This document shows positions 6,890 through 15,628 of a stretch of 64,000 nucleotides of DNA, piece by piece. Where the stretch lies: assembly GCF_049896245.1 (NCBI RefSeq), contig NZ_JAFCTX010000001.1, positions 62,001 through 126,000 of the forward strand, in the 5' to 3' direction. The position numbers were made by a program, and so were the translations under genes. The stretch is from Cypionkella sp049896245. Lineage in GTDB: Bacteria > Pseudomonadota > Alphaproteobacteria > Rhodobacterales > Rhodobacteraceae. The first letter of the stretch is position 1; each line of letters starts with the position of its first letter. Below the pieces are notes generated by a model. The model did not search any database. It saw nothing but the letters and a program-made list of their open reading frames with translations, and had not been told where the DNA came from.

Positions 6890-8709
6890 TCGGCGCTGTT
6901 GAGCGAGCCAAAATCCCGGCCATCGGCGATCAAGCGATCAAACAGCGCATCGGGGGCGTAAATCTGCGGTGCCGCTTCTGCGCGTTTGTGCAGATCGGCG
7001 CGCAATACCAACAACCCGCGCCTGTCGGCCTGAAACAGCGGCCCGCCCCGCCAACGCGGGAACATCCCGTGCAGCACCGCAGCCGCATCCACATCCAGCG
7101 GCCTGCGTGCCACCCCTTCGCTGATCAACCGGGCCGCCTGATTGGCCAAAGCGGCGAGGCAGGCATCCAGCACCCGCTTGGCGTCGGGCGGTGGCGCAGG
7201 CAGTGGTCCGCGTGCCGAAACCCCGATCCCGAACGAGCCAAGCGCCGCCGCAATCACCGGACGCGCCATACCCTCAGCCTCCAGCTGCGCGATGGCCGCC
7301 GACAATGCCGCGCGCAGGCGGCGGTCTATCGGCCCGCCCGGCCCGGTGAACACCAGCTTCCAGCCAAGCCGCCGCCCCAAAGCCAGCCCCATCGCCTGCA
7401 CCGCCACCGGAGCATCCGCCCCCGCCGCAAATTCGGCCACCAGACCCGCCGCCAGCGCCATGCTGATCCCCACGCGCGTGCCCGCCCCGCGCGCAGGCAA
7501 AGCCCCCAGTGCTATGACTGGCACAGCGGCATCCTCCAGCGGCGGCAGCGCACCCGCGTTGTTCAGCACCAGATCAACGCCACTGATCGCCGCCGATCCC
7601 GTGCTCAGTCGCGCCCAATCGGCATCGCGCGCTTCAGCAGTCAGCCGCCCCGCTGTCACCGCCGCCTCTTGCCGCGACGCGATTTTCTGCAACGCAGCCA
7701 CCAGCGCCTCACGCGAGGGGTCGATCAGACTGACCCGCAACCCGGCCGCCAAAGCTTGGCCCACCAGTTCTGCCGCAGGCTCTGCCGCGCCCCACACCGC
7801 AAGGCTGGCAAGTTTGCCTGTCCCGAAACTGGCCAGTGCTGCAGGTGGCAAAACCGCCCGCCGCTCGGCATAAAACGCATGGCGCAGCCCCTGCGCTTCG
7901 GGGGTGTTCACCAAGGCATTATAGGCCGCCGCCTCAAAACCAAGCCCTTGTTGCAATGGCAAAAGCTGTGCGGCCTCGACACAGTCGATCAGCCGCAAAG
8001 GTGCCGGCAGGGGCGAACCGGCGTAGCGCGCCCGTGCCGCCACAATCGCCGCCTGATAGGCCTTGCCATCGCGCAAGCCGTCGCGCCGATCCGAGGTTTT
8101 CAAAGGTGCAGCCCCGTTCAACGCCACCGCCATGGTTTCGGCAAAAGCGCAAGCCTGCGCCCGCAGATCACCCTCTACCACCTGATCCAGCAGACCGATG
8201 GTCAGCGCTTGCGCAGCTGTCAGCGTTGCAGGCTCCAGCATCAGTTTCAACGCCGCCGCGGCCCCCACCAGACGCGGCAAGCGCTGCGTCGCCCCGGCCT
8301 CAGCCACCAGTCCCAGCCCGATCTCGGGGAGACCAAGCTGCGCCGCAGGGCTCGCCACCCGACCATGCGCCGCTAAAGCCAATTCCAATCCCGGCCCCAA
8401 TGTGCTGCCGTTCAAGGCCACGATTACCGGCTTGGGAAAATCCTCAATCTGTTGGCAAAGCGCCGACAATCCCGGCGCTGCATGGGCTTTTCCCAATTCA
8501 GATAAATCTGCCCCGGCTGAAAACGCCGCCAGATCGGAACACATCACCACAGCGCGCAGATCACTGTCCGCGACCGCAGTTAATGCCGCCGAAAGCGTGG
8601 CGCGCAGATGCTGAGACAGCACGTTCACCGGGCGATGCGCCAAGATCAGCAGCAAAACGGCCCCTCTGCGCTCTACACGCACCGCATCCGTCAAGGCCTT
8701 GCCGTCCAT
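6886..8709 (-). CDS. FadB-like enoyl-CoA hydratase fused to a degenerate 3-hydroxyacyl-CoA dehydrogenase, 607 aa
   Basis: Residues about 5-190 form a crotonase domain: oxyanion and catalytic regions are seen in FSAGADLSELG, GPGLELALAAHGRV and LGLPEIGLGLVAEAG, keeping both expected glutamates. The second part aligns in layout with the dehydrogenase half of FadB/FadJ and ends with the typical FPRWRGGPLFQAD segment. But the NAD-binding GxGxxG is absent (LASLAVWGAAEPAAELV is there instead), and the HFFxP catalytic-histidine motif is missing. The domain is also shorter than usual. The start chosen is the ATG at 8709, which has GGAG upstream; an ATG at 8760 is possible. It may act only as a hydratase or isomerase. 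Confidence 0.75.
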   Translation of the reverse strand: MDGKALTDAVRVERRGAVLLLILAHRPVNVLSQHLRATLSAALTAVADSDLRAVVMCSDLAAFSAGADLSELGKAHAAPGLSALCQQIEDFPKPVIVALNGSTLGPGLELALAAHGRVASPAAQLGLPEIGLGLVAEAGATQRLPRLVGAAAALKLMLEPATLTAAQALTIGLLDQVVEGDLRAQACAFAETMAVALNGAAPLKTSDRRDGLRDGKAYQAAIVAARARYAGSPLPAPLRLIDCVEAAQLLPLQQGLGFEAAAYNALVNTPEAQGLRHAFYAERRAVLPPAALASFGTGKLASLAVWGAAEPAAELVGQALAAGLRVSLIDPSREALVAALQKIASRQEAAVTAGRLTAEARDADWARLSTGSAAISGVDLVLNNAGALPPLEDAAVPVIALGALPARGAGTRVGISMALAAGLVAEFAAGADAPVAVQAMGLALGRRLGWKLVFTGPGGPIDRRLRAALSAAIAQLEAEGMARPVIAAALGSFGIGVSARGPLPAPPPDAKRVLDACLAALANQAARLISEGVARRPLDVDAAAVLHGMFPRWRGGPLFQADRRGLLVLRADLHKRAEAAPQIYAPDALFDRLIADGRDFGSLNSAD

Positions 8710-8868
8710 ACCACCCGCTCCACCAAACCGTTGCGGTATTAAGCGACCGCGCGCGGACATTGGCAATCCCAGAGCGCAATAAGCGGTGGGCCTGCGCGAT
8801 TTCGGACCGTTTATTGCAGATTGGCAGATTGGCAGAATTCTTACGGGCTGGGTTCAGACGGGCAACAT

Positions 8869-9072
8869 TCAAACCGGCATGTTGTCGAAATCGGCTTCCT
8901 CAGCGGCCCCGATAGGCTCGGCCAGCGCAGGCATCTGCCCCAAAGCCCCCGGCAGCACTTCACTCAGCGCCCGCATTTCAGCCAGCAACAGGTTCAACCC
9001 CATTGCCTGCCCCGACAGCGTGGCCGCCAGTATTTCGCCCGTCATCTCGGTCATTGCATTGGTCTTCGGCAT
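8869..9072 (-). CDS. Small hypothetical protein, 67 aa
   Basis: The ATG at 9072 has AGGGGGA six bases upstream. The protein is soluble and helical (LAATLSGQAMGLNLLLAEMRALSEV in two overlapping helices), ending in an acidic tail. It follows the DksA/TraR-like gene by 11 bases on the same strand and is probably cotranscribed with it. No known domain recognised. Confidence 0.6.
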   Translation of the reverse strand: MPKTNAMTEMTGEILAATLSGQAMGLNLLLAEMRALSEVLPGALGQMPALAEPIGAAEEADFDNMPV

Positions 9073-9083
9073 AACATTTCCCC

Positions 9084-9401
9084 CTATGTGGCACAGTTGC
9101 GGCAGAACGGCGTGTCAGGCAGCACATCCAACCGGCCGGGCTCGATGTCTTGACCGCAGGTGGCGCAGATGCCGTAATCTCCGGCCTCGATCCGCGCCAA
9201 AGCCGCCTCAATCCGCCGGATTTCCAACAACCCGGCGTTGCCCATGCCTTCCAGCACCTCATCGCCCTCGCGCTCGGTGGCAAGCTCCTCCCAATCGGGC
9301 GAATGTTCGGCAACAAGCTCGGTGGAAATTCCGCTCAATCGGCTTTTCAAAGCGGCCAAACGCTGCTGCATCTGCGCCTTGTGGCCCGTGGTTGAGATCA
9401 T
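9084..9401 (-). CDS. TraR/DksA-type zinc-finger protein, 105 aa
   Basis: An N-terminal coiled coil (residues about 5-60, with RLAALKSRLSGISTEL) is followed by the DksA-type C-terminal motif: LLEIRRIEAALARIEAGDYG, then the C4 zinc ligands in CATCG and CRNC. DksA-family proteins insert into the RNA polymerase secondary channel; short forms like this one act on transcription under stress, but the target cannot be inferred. ATG at 9401 has AGGAAAGGA upstream. The frame is open further upstream, but that part is not family-like. An FnrL-like box lies 53 bases upstream at 9454, so anaerobic control is possible. Confidence 0.85.
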   Translation of the reverse strand: MISTTGHKAQMQQRLAALKSRLSGISTELVAEHSPDWEELATEREGDEVLEGMGNAGLLEIRRIEAALARIEAGDYGICATCGQDIEPGRLDVLPDTPFCRNCAT

Positions 9402-9453
9402 GCGCTGTCCTTTCCTGACTGCGCCCATTCTATGCCAAAGGCACCGATCGACC

Positions 9454-9467
9454 TTGATGCAGGTCAA
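9454..9467. promoter_or_regulatory. FnrL-like box between dksA-like and blh genes
   Basis: TTGATGCAGGTCAA matches the Rhodobacter FnrL/FNR consensus TTGAT-N4-ATCAA at nine of ten positions. It lies 53 bases from the DksA-like start (minus) and 83 bases from the Blh start (plus). Either or both genes could respond to oxygen. No footprint can be shown here. Confidence 0.45.
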
Positions 9468-9549
9468 CACAGGCAAATCAAAATTATTCGGACATTGCGA
9501 TGTAAGCCGACGCGACTTATCCTGTCGCCTAAAGCCCAAGGAGGCCGCG

Positions 9550-10413
9550 ATGCATCCCGACGTTCACGCTTTTTTCGACGAAGCCACCAACACCATCACT
9601 TATCTCATGCGCGAACCGAACGGCAGCGCCTGTGCGGTCATCGATTCCGTGTTGGATTTCGACTATGCTTCGGGGCGCACCGACACGCGGTCTGCCAAGG
9701 CGGTGATCGCCTATATCCGCGCAGAAGGGCTTGATCTGAAATGGATTTTGGAAACCCATGTCCATGCCGACCACCTGTCTGCCGCGCCCTATATTCAGGA
9801 AGTCTTGGGCGGTCAGATCGGCATTGGCGATCAGATCACCGTGGTGCAGGAAACCTTCGGCAAGGTGTTCAACGAAGGCACCCGTTTTGCCCGTGACGGC
9901 AGCCAATTTGACCGGCTGTTTCGTGACGGTGACAGTCTGATGATCGGCCAGATGCGCCTCGATGTGATGCACACCCCCGGTCACACCCCCGCCTGCCTGA
10001 CCTTTGTGGCGAGCGACGCGGCTTTCGTCGGCGACACTTTGTTCATGCCGGATTTCGGCACCGCGCGCTGCGATTTTCCCGGTGGCTCGGCTGCGGTGAT
10101 GTTCGATTCCGTGCAGCGTATTCTGACTTTGCCGGATGCCACCCGGATTTTTGTCGGCCACGACTACAAAGCGCCGGGGCGCGAGGTTTTCGCGTGGGAA
10201 TCCACCGTCGGCGCGCAAAAGGCGCTGAATGTGCATGTGGGTGCCAGCCGTAACCGGGACGATTTCATCACCTTACGCGAAAAGCGTGACGCCAGCCTTG
10301 CGATGCCCCGGCTGATCATCCCCTCGCTGCAAATCAACATGCGCGCGGGTCAGATGCCCGAGGCTGAGGAGAATGGACTGTCTTACCTGAAAGTGCCGCT
10401 GAATGGTCTTTGA
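9550..10413 (+). CDS. blh: Blh-like metallo-beta-lactamase-fold hydrolase (persulfide dioxygenase type), 287 aa
   Basis: The metal-binding motif THVHADHLSAA is near residue 75, with HTPGHTPACLTF, GDTLFMPDFGTARCDF and GHDYKAPGRE further on: the ordered ligands of the glyoxalase-II/ETHE1 branch. This branch includes BigR-controlled Blh, which detoxifies persulfides from sulfide oxidation, using glutathione persulfide and one iron. Length is right. The start ATG at 9550 has AAGGAGG upstream. It leads an operon with two YeeE/YedE genes that import or handle reduced sulfur, supporting a sulfide/persulfide role. No BigR/SqrR regulator gene is adjacent; the upstream region carries an FnrL-like box instead. 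Confidence 0.85.
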   Translation: MHPDVHAFFDEATNTITYLMREPNGSACAVIDSVLDFDYASGRTDTRSAKAVIAYIRAEGLDLKWILETHVHADHLSAAPYIQEVLGGQIGIGDQITVVQETFGKVFNEGTRFARDGSQFDRLFRDGDSLMIGQMRLDVMHTPGHTPACLTFVASDAAFVGDTLFMPDFGTARCDFPGGSAAVMFDSVQRILTLPDATRIFVGHDYKAPGREVFAWESTVGAQKALNVHVGASRNRDDFITLREKRDASLAMPRLIIPSLQINMRAGQMPEAEENGLSYLKVPLNGL

Positions 10414-10434
10414 ATTTACGGCGAAAGGGCAGTG

Positions 10435-10854
10435 ATGCTGGATTGGCTTTGGGGCTTTGTCGGCGGTCTGATGATCGGCGGGGCGGCGGCGGTGTATTTG
10501 CTGTTCAATGGCCGGGTGATGGGGGCCTCGGGGATCATCGGCGGGCTGATGGATCGCTCTGGCTGGGGCAACTCGGCTGAGCGGTTGGTGTTTCTGGCCG
10601 GATTGATCGGCGTGCCATATCTGCTGTCGCTGCTGATCGGCGGTGAGACTCACCTAACCGGCAACTGGCTGGTTATCGTGCTGGCCGGACTGCTGGTCGG
10701 GATTGGCACAAGGCTTGCCAACGGCTGCACCTCGGGTCACGGCGTTTGCGGCATCTCGCGGCTGTCGCTGCGCGGGATTGTGGCGACGCTGATCTATCTG
10801 CTGGCGGGCGGGCTGACGATGGTGCTGCTGCGCCACCTGATCGGGGTGATCTGA
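10435..10854 (+). CDS. YeeE/YedE-type sulfur transport membrane protein, 139 aa
   Basis: Four hydrophobic segments and the family motif NGCTSGHGVCGISRLS near residues 97-112, whose cysteines relay thiosulfate or persulfide sulfur through the membrane in YeeE proteins. This is a half-size form that pairs with a second half, encoded by the next gene. The start could be GTG at 10432 or ATG at 10435; the ATG has better spacing from GAAAGGG. Its TGA stop shares a base with the ATG of the downstream gene (TGATG), showing translational coupling. Confidence 0.85.
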   Translation: MLDWLWGFVGGLMIGGAAAVYLLFNGRVMGASGIIGGLMDRSGWGNSAERLVFLAGLIGVPYLLSLLIGGETHLTGNWLVIVLAGLLVGIGTRLANGCTSGHGVCGISRLSLRGIVATLIYLLAGGLTMVLLRHLIGVI

Positions 10855-11747
10855 TGCGGCACTTGGGATTTGCCATACTGTCGGGTGGGCTGTTTGGCGC
10901 GGGTCTGCGGATTTCGGGGATGGCGGACACGCGACGCGTGCAGGGCTGGCTGGATGTTTTCGGCACTTGGGACCCGACGCTGGCCTTTGTGCTGGGCGGC
11001 GCGATCTTGCCGATGGCCGTCGCGTGGCGGGTGGCGGCGCGAAGGGAGCGCTCGTATCTCGGGCTTGCTCTGCCGCCTGCCCCAAGCCGCGATCTTGATC
11101 GCAACCTGATTGCAGGCTCGATCCTGTTCGGTATGGGCTGGGCGCTGGCGGGGCTTTGCCCTGGTCCGGCGCTGGCGTCGATCAGTTTTGGCGGCGTGGG
11201 CGGTCTGGTCTTTCTATTGGCGATGCTCGGCGGTATGGTCGCGGCACCCGCCCTGCGCGCGCGTCTTGACGGCGCCGCCCCAGCCGCCAGCCCGAGGAGC
11301 AAAATGGACATTCGCGCCCTGACCCCGACCTATGCCGTCTCGCCGCAGATCGAGCCAACCGACCTGCCCGCGATCAAGGCCGCGGGTTTTACCACCGTGA
11401 TCGACAACCGCCCAGACGGAGAAATCCCCGCGCATCTTCATACCCCGCATATGAAGGCGGTGGCGGAGGCTTTGGGGCTGCATTTCATCGCCAACCCGGT
11501 GATTGGCGGGGCGCTGACGATGGAGAATGTCCGCCTGCAATCTCAAGTGATGGCCGATGCGACCGGGCCGGTGTTTGCTTATTGTGCCTCGGGGAACCGC
11601 TGTTCAGTGGTTTGGGCGCTGATGAATGCGGGGCAGAGATCGACCGATGATCTGATCCGCACCCCGGCGAAATACGGCTATAATCTGGAGCCTTTGCGCG
11701 GGCAGATCGAGGCTGTGGCGGCGGAAGCGGGCGCGGGCAAAGCCTGA
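10854..11747 (+). CDS. YeeE/YedE half fused to DUF442 (TIGR01244) sulfur transferase/phosphatase-like domain, 297 aa
   Basis: Residues 1-140 are the second YeeE half, with RISGMADTRRVQGWLDVFG, WDPTLAFVLGGA and GLCPGPALAS. After a short linker (AAPAASPRSK) residues about 151-297 form a DUF442 domain, related to tyrosine phosphatases and the N-terminal part of Blh, with the active loop YCASGNRCSVVWAL. In relatives known to me these are separate genes. Here no stop codon lies between, yet GAGGAGC sits six bases before the ATG at 11304, exactly where the DUF442 protein would start alone. Both a fusion and an independent DUF442 product may be made. It shares the operon with Blh, fitting persulfide handling. 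Confidence 0.8.
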   Translation: MRHLGFAILSGGLFGAGLRISGMADTRRVQGWLDVFGTWDPTLAFVLGGAILPMAVAWRVAARRERSYLGLALPPAPSRDLDRNLIAGSILFGMGWALAGLCPGPALASISFGGVGGLVFLLAMLGGMVAAPALRARLDGAAPAASPRSKMDIRALTPTYAVSPQIEPTDLPAIKAAGFTTVIDNRPDGEIPAHLHTPHMKAVAEALGLHFIANPVIGGALTMENVRLQSQVMADATGPVFAYCASGNRCSVVWALMNAGQRSTDDLIRTPAKYGYNLEPLRGQIEAVAAEAGAGKA

Positions 11748-11757
11748 GTTTCGGGAT

Positions 11758-11775
11758 GTGTCCACGCGTGGACAC
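11758..11775. repeat. Perfect 18-bp palindrome
   Basis: GTGTCCACGCGTGGACAC is fully self-complementary. It starts 10 bases after the stop of the YeeE-DUF442 gene, in a convergent intergenic region. It could serve as a terminator stem without loop, a protein-binding site or a dispersed element. Confidence 0.55.
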
Positions 11776-11845
11776 GGGGCCGATGCGTGATGAATCAATG
11801 GCTTGCAGATCGTCGTTCATAAAGGCTTAACCTTTGTCCAAAGCC

Positions 11846-11890
11846 GGAATTTTCCAAAAAATTCCGTGTCGATTTCCGTTTCGGAAATCG
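11846..11890. terminator. Pair of adjacent perfect hairpins between convergent genes
   Basis: Hairpin one has stems GGAATTTT (11846-11853) and AAAATTCC (11858-11865) with loop CCAA. Hairpin two has CGATTTCCG (11870-11878), loop TTT, and CGGAAATCG (11882-11890). Both lie between the stops of the YeeE-DUF442 gene and the FliM-like gene. The A/T-rich stem of hairpin one gives a T-rich tract for transcripts from the right. A bidirectional terminator is the simplest reading. Confidence 0.55.
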
Positions 11891-11914
11891 GCTTCTGTCT
11901 GGTGGTTGCGACGC

Positions 11915-12874
11915 TCAGCCGGTCTGGCGCAGCGGTTCGGGGACCACCGAAATATCAACCCCGGCGGCCTTGCGCGCCTGCGCTTCGCCGCTGGTCAGCC
12001 GGATCGCGCGCATGCCGCGATTCTGCCCCAAGCGCCCCTCTGCCAACCTGCGGCCATCCATGCCTTCAAACTGAATCCGGTCGATCGCGGCGCGCGGCAA
12101 GGTGAGCATCTCGCCGACTTTCAGCCCCAGCACCCGGCTCAGCGACAGTGAGACCCGACTGACAACCGCATCGAGCACGCAAGCCGTCTCTTCCACCTGT
12201 TCCGCCAAAGCCTGCGCAAAGGCCAACCCGGATTGCGCCGCAGCCTCAGGGCCTGACACCGCCACAGCGGGCATCACACCCTTGCCCTCAGCAGGCAGCG
12301 CCAAGATCACCGCACCCTGCCGCGCGCCCAGACCCAAAGACAGCTCTGCCGTCAACACCCGGTAGTCGATATCCTCCAGCAGCAGCCCCAAGGGGCGCGG
12401 ATCATCGAGAAAACTGGCATAGCGAAAGCTGCCCGCCCAGTGCAAATCTGCCTCTTGCGCCAAGGCCTGTTCTAACCCCTCAAGCGCTGCATCCAGCGTG
12501 GGCGCGACCATGGCGGCATCAGTGCGGGTGGGTTTGCGACTGGCAAGCGCGCTGGTCGAGACTTTGCCCAAGGTCTGTGCCTCGATCATCGCGGCAAGCA
12601 CCGGCGGTGTCAGGATCAGCAGGCCCATACCTTCTGCCGGGCCTTGCAGCACCGCGATCAGCGCCTGTTGCGGCGGCAGTTCCAGCAGTTCGGCCAGAGA
12701 CTGACGCTGCATCGCCAGCGTCGTCACCTCGACCGACAGGCTAAGCCTGTCCCGCGCAGCGCGCGCCAGGCCCAAGCGCCATGCCCGATCTGCCCCCGGC
12801 CCACCTTCGGCCAACAGCGCCTTGGCCGCCGCGATTTTGCGCCGAATGACGCCGTCTTGCTGTGCTTCTGCCAC
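11915..12874 (-). CDS. FliM/FliN-type (SpoA C-terminal) motor-switch-like protein, 319 aa
   Basis: The protein starts with a GTG at 12874 behind AGGGGA. Residues about 230-310 look like the SpoA fold of FliM/FliN: VSLSLSRVLGLKVGEMLTLP, then IDRIQFEGMDGRRLAEG and NRGMRAIRL. The N-terminal and middle regions (residues 1-220) are divergent, leucine and alanine rich, and lack the FliM LSQxEIDALL start peptide that binds CheY-P. No other flagellar gene is in the window. It is probably a FliM-like paralogue rather than the main motor switch; its partner is unknown. Confidence 0.65.
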   Translation of the reverse strand: MAEAQQDGVIRRKIAAAKALLAEGGPGADRAWRLGLARAARDRLSLSVEVTTLAMQRQSLAELLELPPQQALIAVLQGPAEGMGLLILTPPVLAAMIEAQTLGKVSTSALASRKPTRTDAAMVAPTLDAALEGLEQALAQEADLHWAGSFRYASFLDDPRPLGLLLEDIDYRVLTAELSLGLGARQGAVILALPAEGKGVMPAVAVSGPEAAAQSGLAFAQALAEQVEETACVLDAVVSRVSLSLSRVLGLKVGEMLTLPRAAIDRIQFEGMDGRRLAEGRLGQNRGMRAIRLTSGEAQARKAAGVDISVVPEPLRQTG

Positions 12875-12940
12875 TTGGTTCCCCTGATCGGACCGCCCTG
12901 TGGTCAGATTAGCGGCCCCCGCCCTAACAAAGCGTTACCG

Positions 12941-15628
12941 TCAACCAGATTTTTCCATCCGCAGCGGCACAGAGACCCGAAATGCAGCGCCGCGTTGCCC
13001 CGGCAAATAGCTGACGGTGCCGCCCAAATTCGCCATGATCTCGCGGCAGATCGCCAACCCCAAACCCGCGCCCCCCGCCCGCGCATCATCGGTCAGCCGG
13101 GCGAATTTCTCAAAGATCAGGCCTTGTGCGTCTTTGGCAATGCCCGCGCCGTTGTCGATGAAATCAACCACCACCCGCCCACCCTTTTGCCGCACCGCAA
13201 TGCGCAACACCGGATCGGACGCATCGCAATATTTCCGCGCGTTTGAGATCAGATTGATGAACACCTGCACCAAACGATCGGCATCTGTGCGCAGAAAAAT
13301 CTCCTCGGACGCATAGTCGCGCTGGATGTCAAAGTTGCGTTCGGGCCGGGTTTGGGAGGCCGCTGCCAAGGCGCGGTCGATGGTTTGACCCAGATGCGCA
13401 AGCCCCAGATCAAGCTGCACCGCGCCATTTTCCAACACCGAAAGGTCCAGAAGATCGTCCAGCAGCCGCGTCAACCGTTTGGCCTCGGCATGGATAATCT
13501 GACCATATTCGGCGACGCGCGGGCGTGGCAGATCGCCCTCGGCCAGAATCTCGGAAAACGCCCGGATTGAGGTCATCGGCGTGCGCAACTCGTGGCTGAT
13601 CTGACTGAGAAAGGCATCTTTTTGCACCGAAAGCTGGGTCAGCTTTTCGTTGACCTCGCGCAACTGCCGCGCGGTGCGGGAAAGCTCGGTCTGCTTGTCC
13701 TCCAGCCGCGCGGAATATTCCATGATCTGCGCTGTTTCGGTCGCCACCGTCATCAGATCTTCCACCGTCACTGTGGCGCGGCCAAACAGCTGGCTGATCA
13801 TGGCATGGGCGGTGGCGGCCCCAACCGAGCCTGCCAGATTACGCTCCAACCCCGCCAGAAAGCGCGGCGTGAGGTCGGGCAGAAATCCCGCCTTGCCTTG
13901 GGCGCGGGCCTCGGTCTCGAAAAACGAAATCGCGGCTTCGTCGCCCAGGATGCGCTGTGCCATGTTCATCAGCGCTTCGGGTTCGGCTTGGCCATGGGTC
14001 CAGCCAAGCCGTTCGGCCTGCAATTCATCATCAAAGGCATTGACGAAGGCGGCCCCCTGGATGCGCTCGACCGGATCGGGGAAGGACAGCAGCGAGCCTG
14101 CGGTATAGCCGGCAATATTCAGAGCCAAGGACCAGAAGATCGCATGGTTCAGCGGGTCCATGCTTTCGGTGCCAAACAAGGCTTGTGGACGCAGCCATGA
14201 CAGATTGAACAACCCGTGCTGCAAGACATCAGCCGAGATCGCAGCCCCCGCCCCGAAGGATGGCAGGAACAGCGTAAATCCCCAAGTGGCAAAGCCGATG
14301 CTAAGGCCAAGCATGGCCCCCAGCTTGGTGCCGCCGCGCCAGAAAATGCCACCGAGCAAGGCGGGCAGCACCTGCGCCATGCCGACAAAGGCAATCTGGC
14401 CGATGGCCGCAAGCGCTGCCGAGCCGCCGGACAGACGGAAATACTCCAGCCCCAGCGCCAGCACGCCGATGATCGAAAGCCTGCGTGCGAGCAGGATGGC
14501 GCCGCGCAGATCGCCCGAATGGGCGGCTTGCGGGCGCAGCCACAGCCACGCGGGCATCAGGATGTGGTTTGACACCATGGTGGCAAGGGCAATGGTTTCT
14601 ACTATCACCATCGAGGTGGCGGAAGAAAACCCGCCAAGGAAGGCCAGCAATGCCAGACCGCCTTGGCCTTCGTGCAAGGGTAGTGTCAGCACCATCATAT
14701 CAGGGTTCGCGCCTGCGGGCATCCGCTCCAACCCGATCACGGCGATGGGCAGGATGAACAGGCTGATCAGAAACAGATAGGTCGGAAATGCCCAAGAGGC
14801 GCGGGCAAGATGACCCTCCTCGACATTCTCCACCACCAGCACTTGGAACATCCGCGGCAAAGTGATCACGGCGGCGGCAGAGAGAAAGATCAAACCGCCC
14901 CAGCGCCCCGGATGGATCGCCCAGTTCGGGTCGGTGTAATTTTCAATCCGAGTGATCATCGCTACGGGGCCGCCGCCCAAGCCCCAGACCACGAAGATGC
15001 CCACTGCCAAAAGGGCCACCAGCTTGACCACCGCCTCGACCGCGATGGCCATGACGATGCCGTGGTGCTGCTCTTTGGCATCCAGATTGCGGGTGCCGAA
15101 CAGGATGGTGAACAAAGCCAGCCCCGCCGCCACCCAGATCGCGGTGGCATCGCGGTCGGGCATCGCCCAAGTCTCGGGCGAGCTTTGGGCGAACACAGAG
15201 AACGACAGCGTCACCGATTGCAGTTGCAGCGCGATATAGGGGGTGGCCGCGACCACGGCGATCACTGTGACCAGCACGCCGAGCAGGTTCGACTTGCCGT
15301 AGCGGCTGGAAATCAGATCGGCAATCGAGGTCACCCTTTGCCTGCGCCCGATCCGCAGCAGTTTGCGCAGCACCCACCACCAGCCGACAAACACCAAGGT
15401 TGGCCCCAAGTAGATCGTCAGAAACTCCAACCCCGTCCGCGCCGCCGAGCCTACCGCGCCATAAAACGTCCAAGCCGTGCAATAGATCGACAGCGACAAG
15501 GTATAGACCAAGGGCGAGCGCAGGAATCGCATCTCGCCCCGCGAGGCTCGACGTTCGACGACGAAAGCGACGAGGAACAGGAACGCCACATAGGCCAGAC
15601 AGGTCAGCACCAGCACATTGAACGGCAT
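12941..15628 (-). CDS. Sodium:solute symporter-fused sensor histidine kinase (CbrA-like), 895 aa
   Basis: Residues 1 to about 500 are an SSS-type transporter domain with about thirteen membrane helices, including SLSIYCTAWTFYGAVGSAAR and GGFSSATSMVIVETIALATM. A linker with a coiled coil (LEDKQTELSRTARQLREVNE) leads to the kinase: the phospho-accepting His in QISHELRTPMTSIRAFSEI, the N box INLISNARKYC, and the G boxes DNGAGI and GGAGLGLAI. The layout resembles CbrA, which couples nutrient sensing or transport to carbon and nitrogen control. The start is joined to the upstream small gene by TGATG, and a stand-alone receiver gene precedes that, so the three make one signalling operon. The substrate is unknown. 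Confidence 0.88.
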   Translation of the reverse strand: MPFNVLVLTCLAYVAFLFLVAFVVERRASRGEMRFLRSPLVYTLSLSIYCTAWTFYGAVGSAARTGLEFLTIYLGPTLVFVGWWWVLRKLLRIGRRQRVTSIADLISSRYGKSNLLGVLVTVIAVVAATPYIALQLQSVTLSFSVFAQSSPETWAMPDRDATAIWVAAGLALFTILFGTRNLDAKEQHHGIVMAIAVEAVVKLVALLAVGIFVVWGLGGGPVAMITRIENYTDPNWAIHPGRWGGLIFLSAAAVITLPRMFQVLVVENVEEGHLARASWAFPTYLFLISLFILPIAVIGLERMPAGANPDMMVLTLPLHEGQGGLALLAFLGGFSSATSMVIVETIALATMVSNHILMPAWLWLRPQAAHSGDLRGAILLARRLSIIGVLALGLEYFRLSGGSAALAAIGQIAFVGMAQVLPALLGGIFWRGGTKLGAMLGLSIGFATWGFTLFLPSFGAGAAISADVLQHGLFNLSWLRPQALFGTESMDPLNHAIFWSLALNIAGYTAGSLLSFPDPVERIQGAAFVNAFDDELQAERLGWTHGQAEPEALMNMAQRILGDEAAISFFETEARAQGKAGFLPDLTPRFLAGLERNLAGSVGAATAHAMISQLFGRATVTVEDLMTVATETAQIMEYSARLEDKQTELSRTARQLREVNEKLTQLSVQKDAFLSQISHELRTPMTSIRAFSEILAEGDLPRPRVAEYGQIIHAEAKRLTRLLDDLLDLSVLENGAVQLDLGLAHLGQTIDRALAAASQTRPERNFDIQRDYASEEIFLRTDADRLVQVFINLISNARKYCDASDPVLRIAVRQKGGRVVVDFIDNGAGIAKDAQGLIFEKFARLTDDARAGGAGLGLAICREIMANLGGTVSYLPGQRGAAFRVSVPLRMEKSG

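Noticed and set aside
6817..8915. Long plus-strand ORFs opposite the FadB-like gene
   Set aside because: Antisense shadows of a GC-rich gene; Arg/His/Pro/Gln-rich products and no family features.
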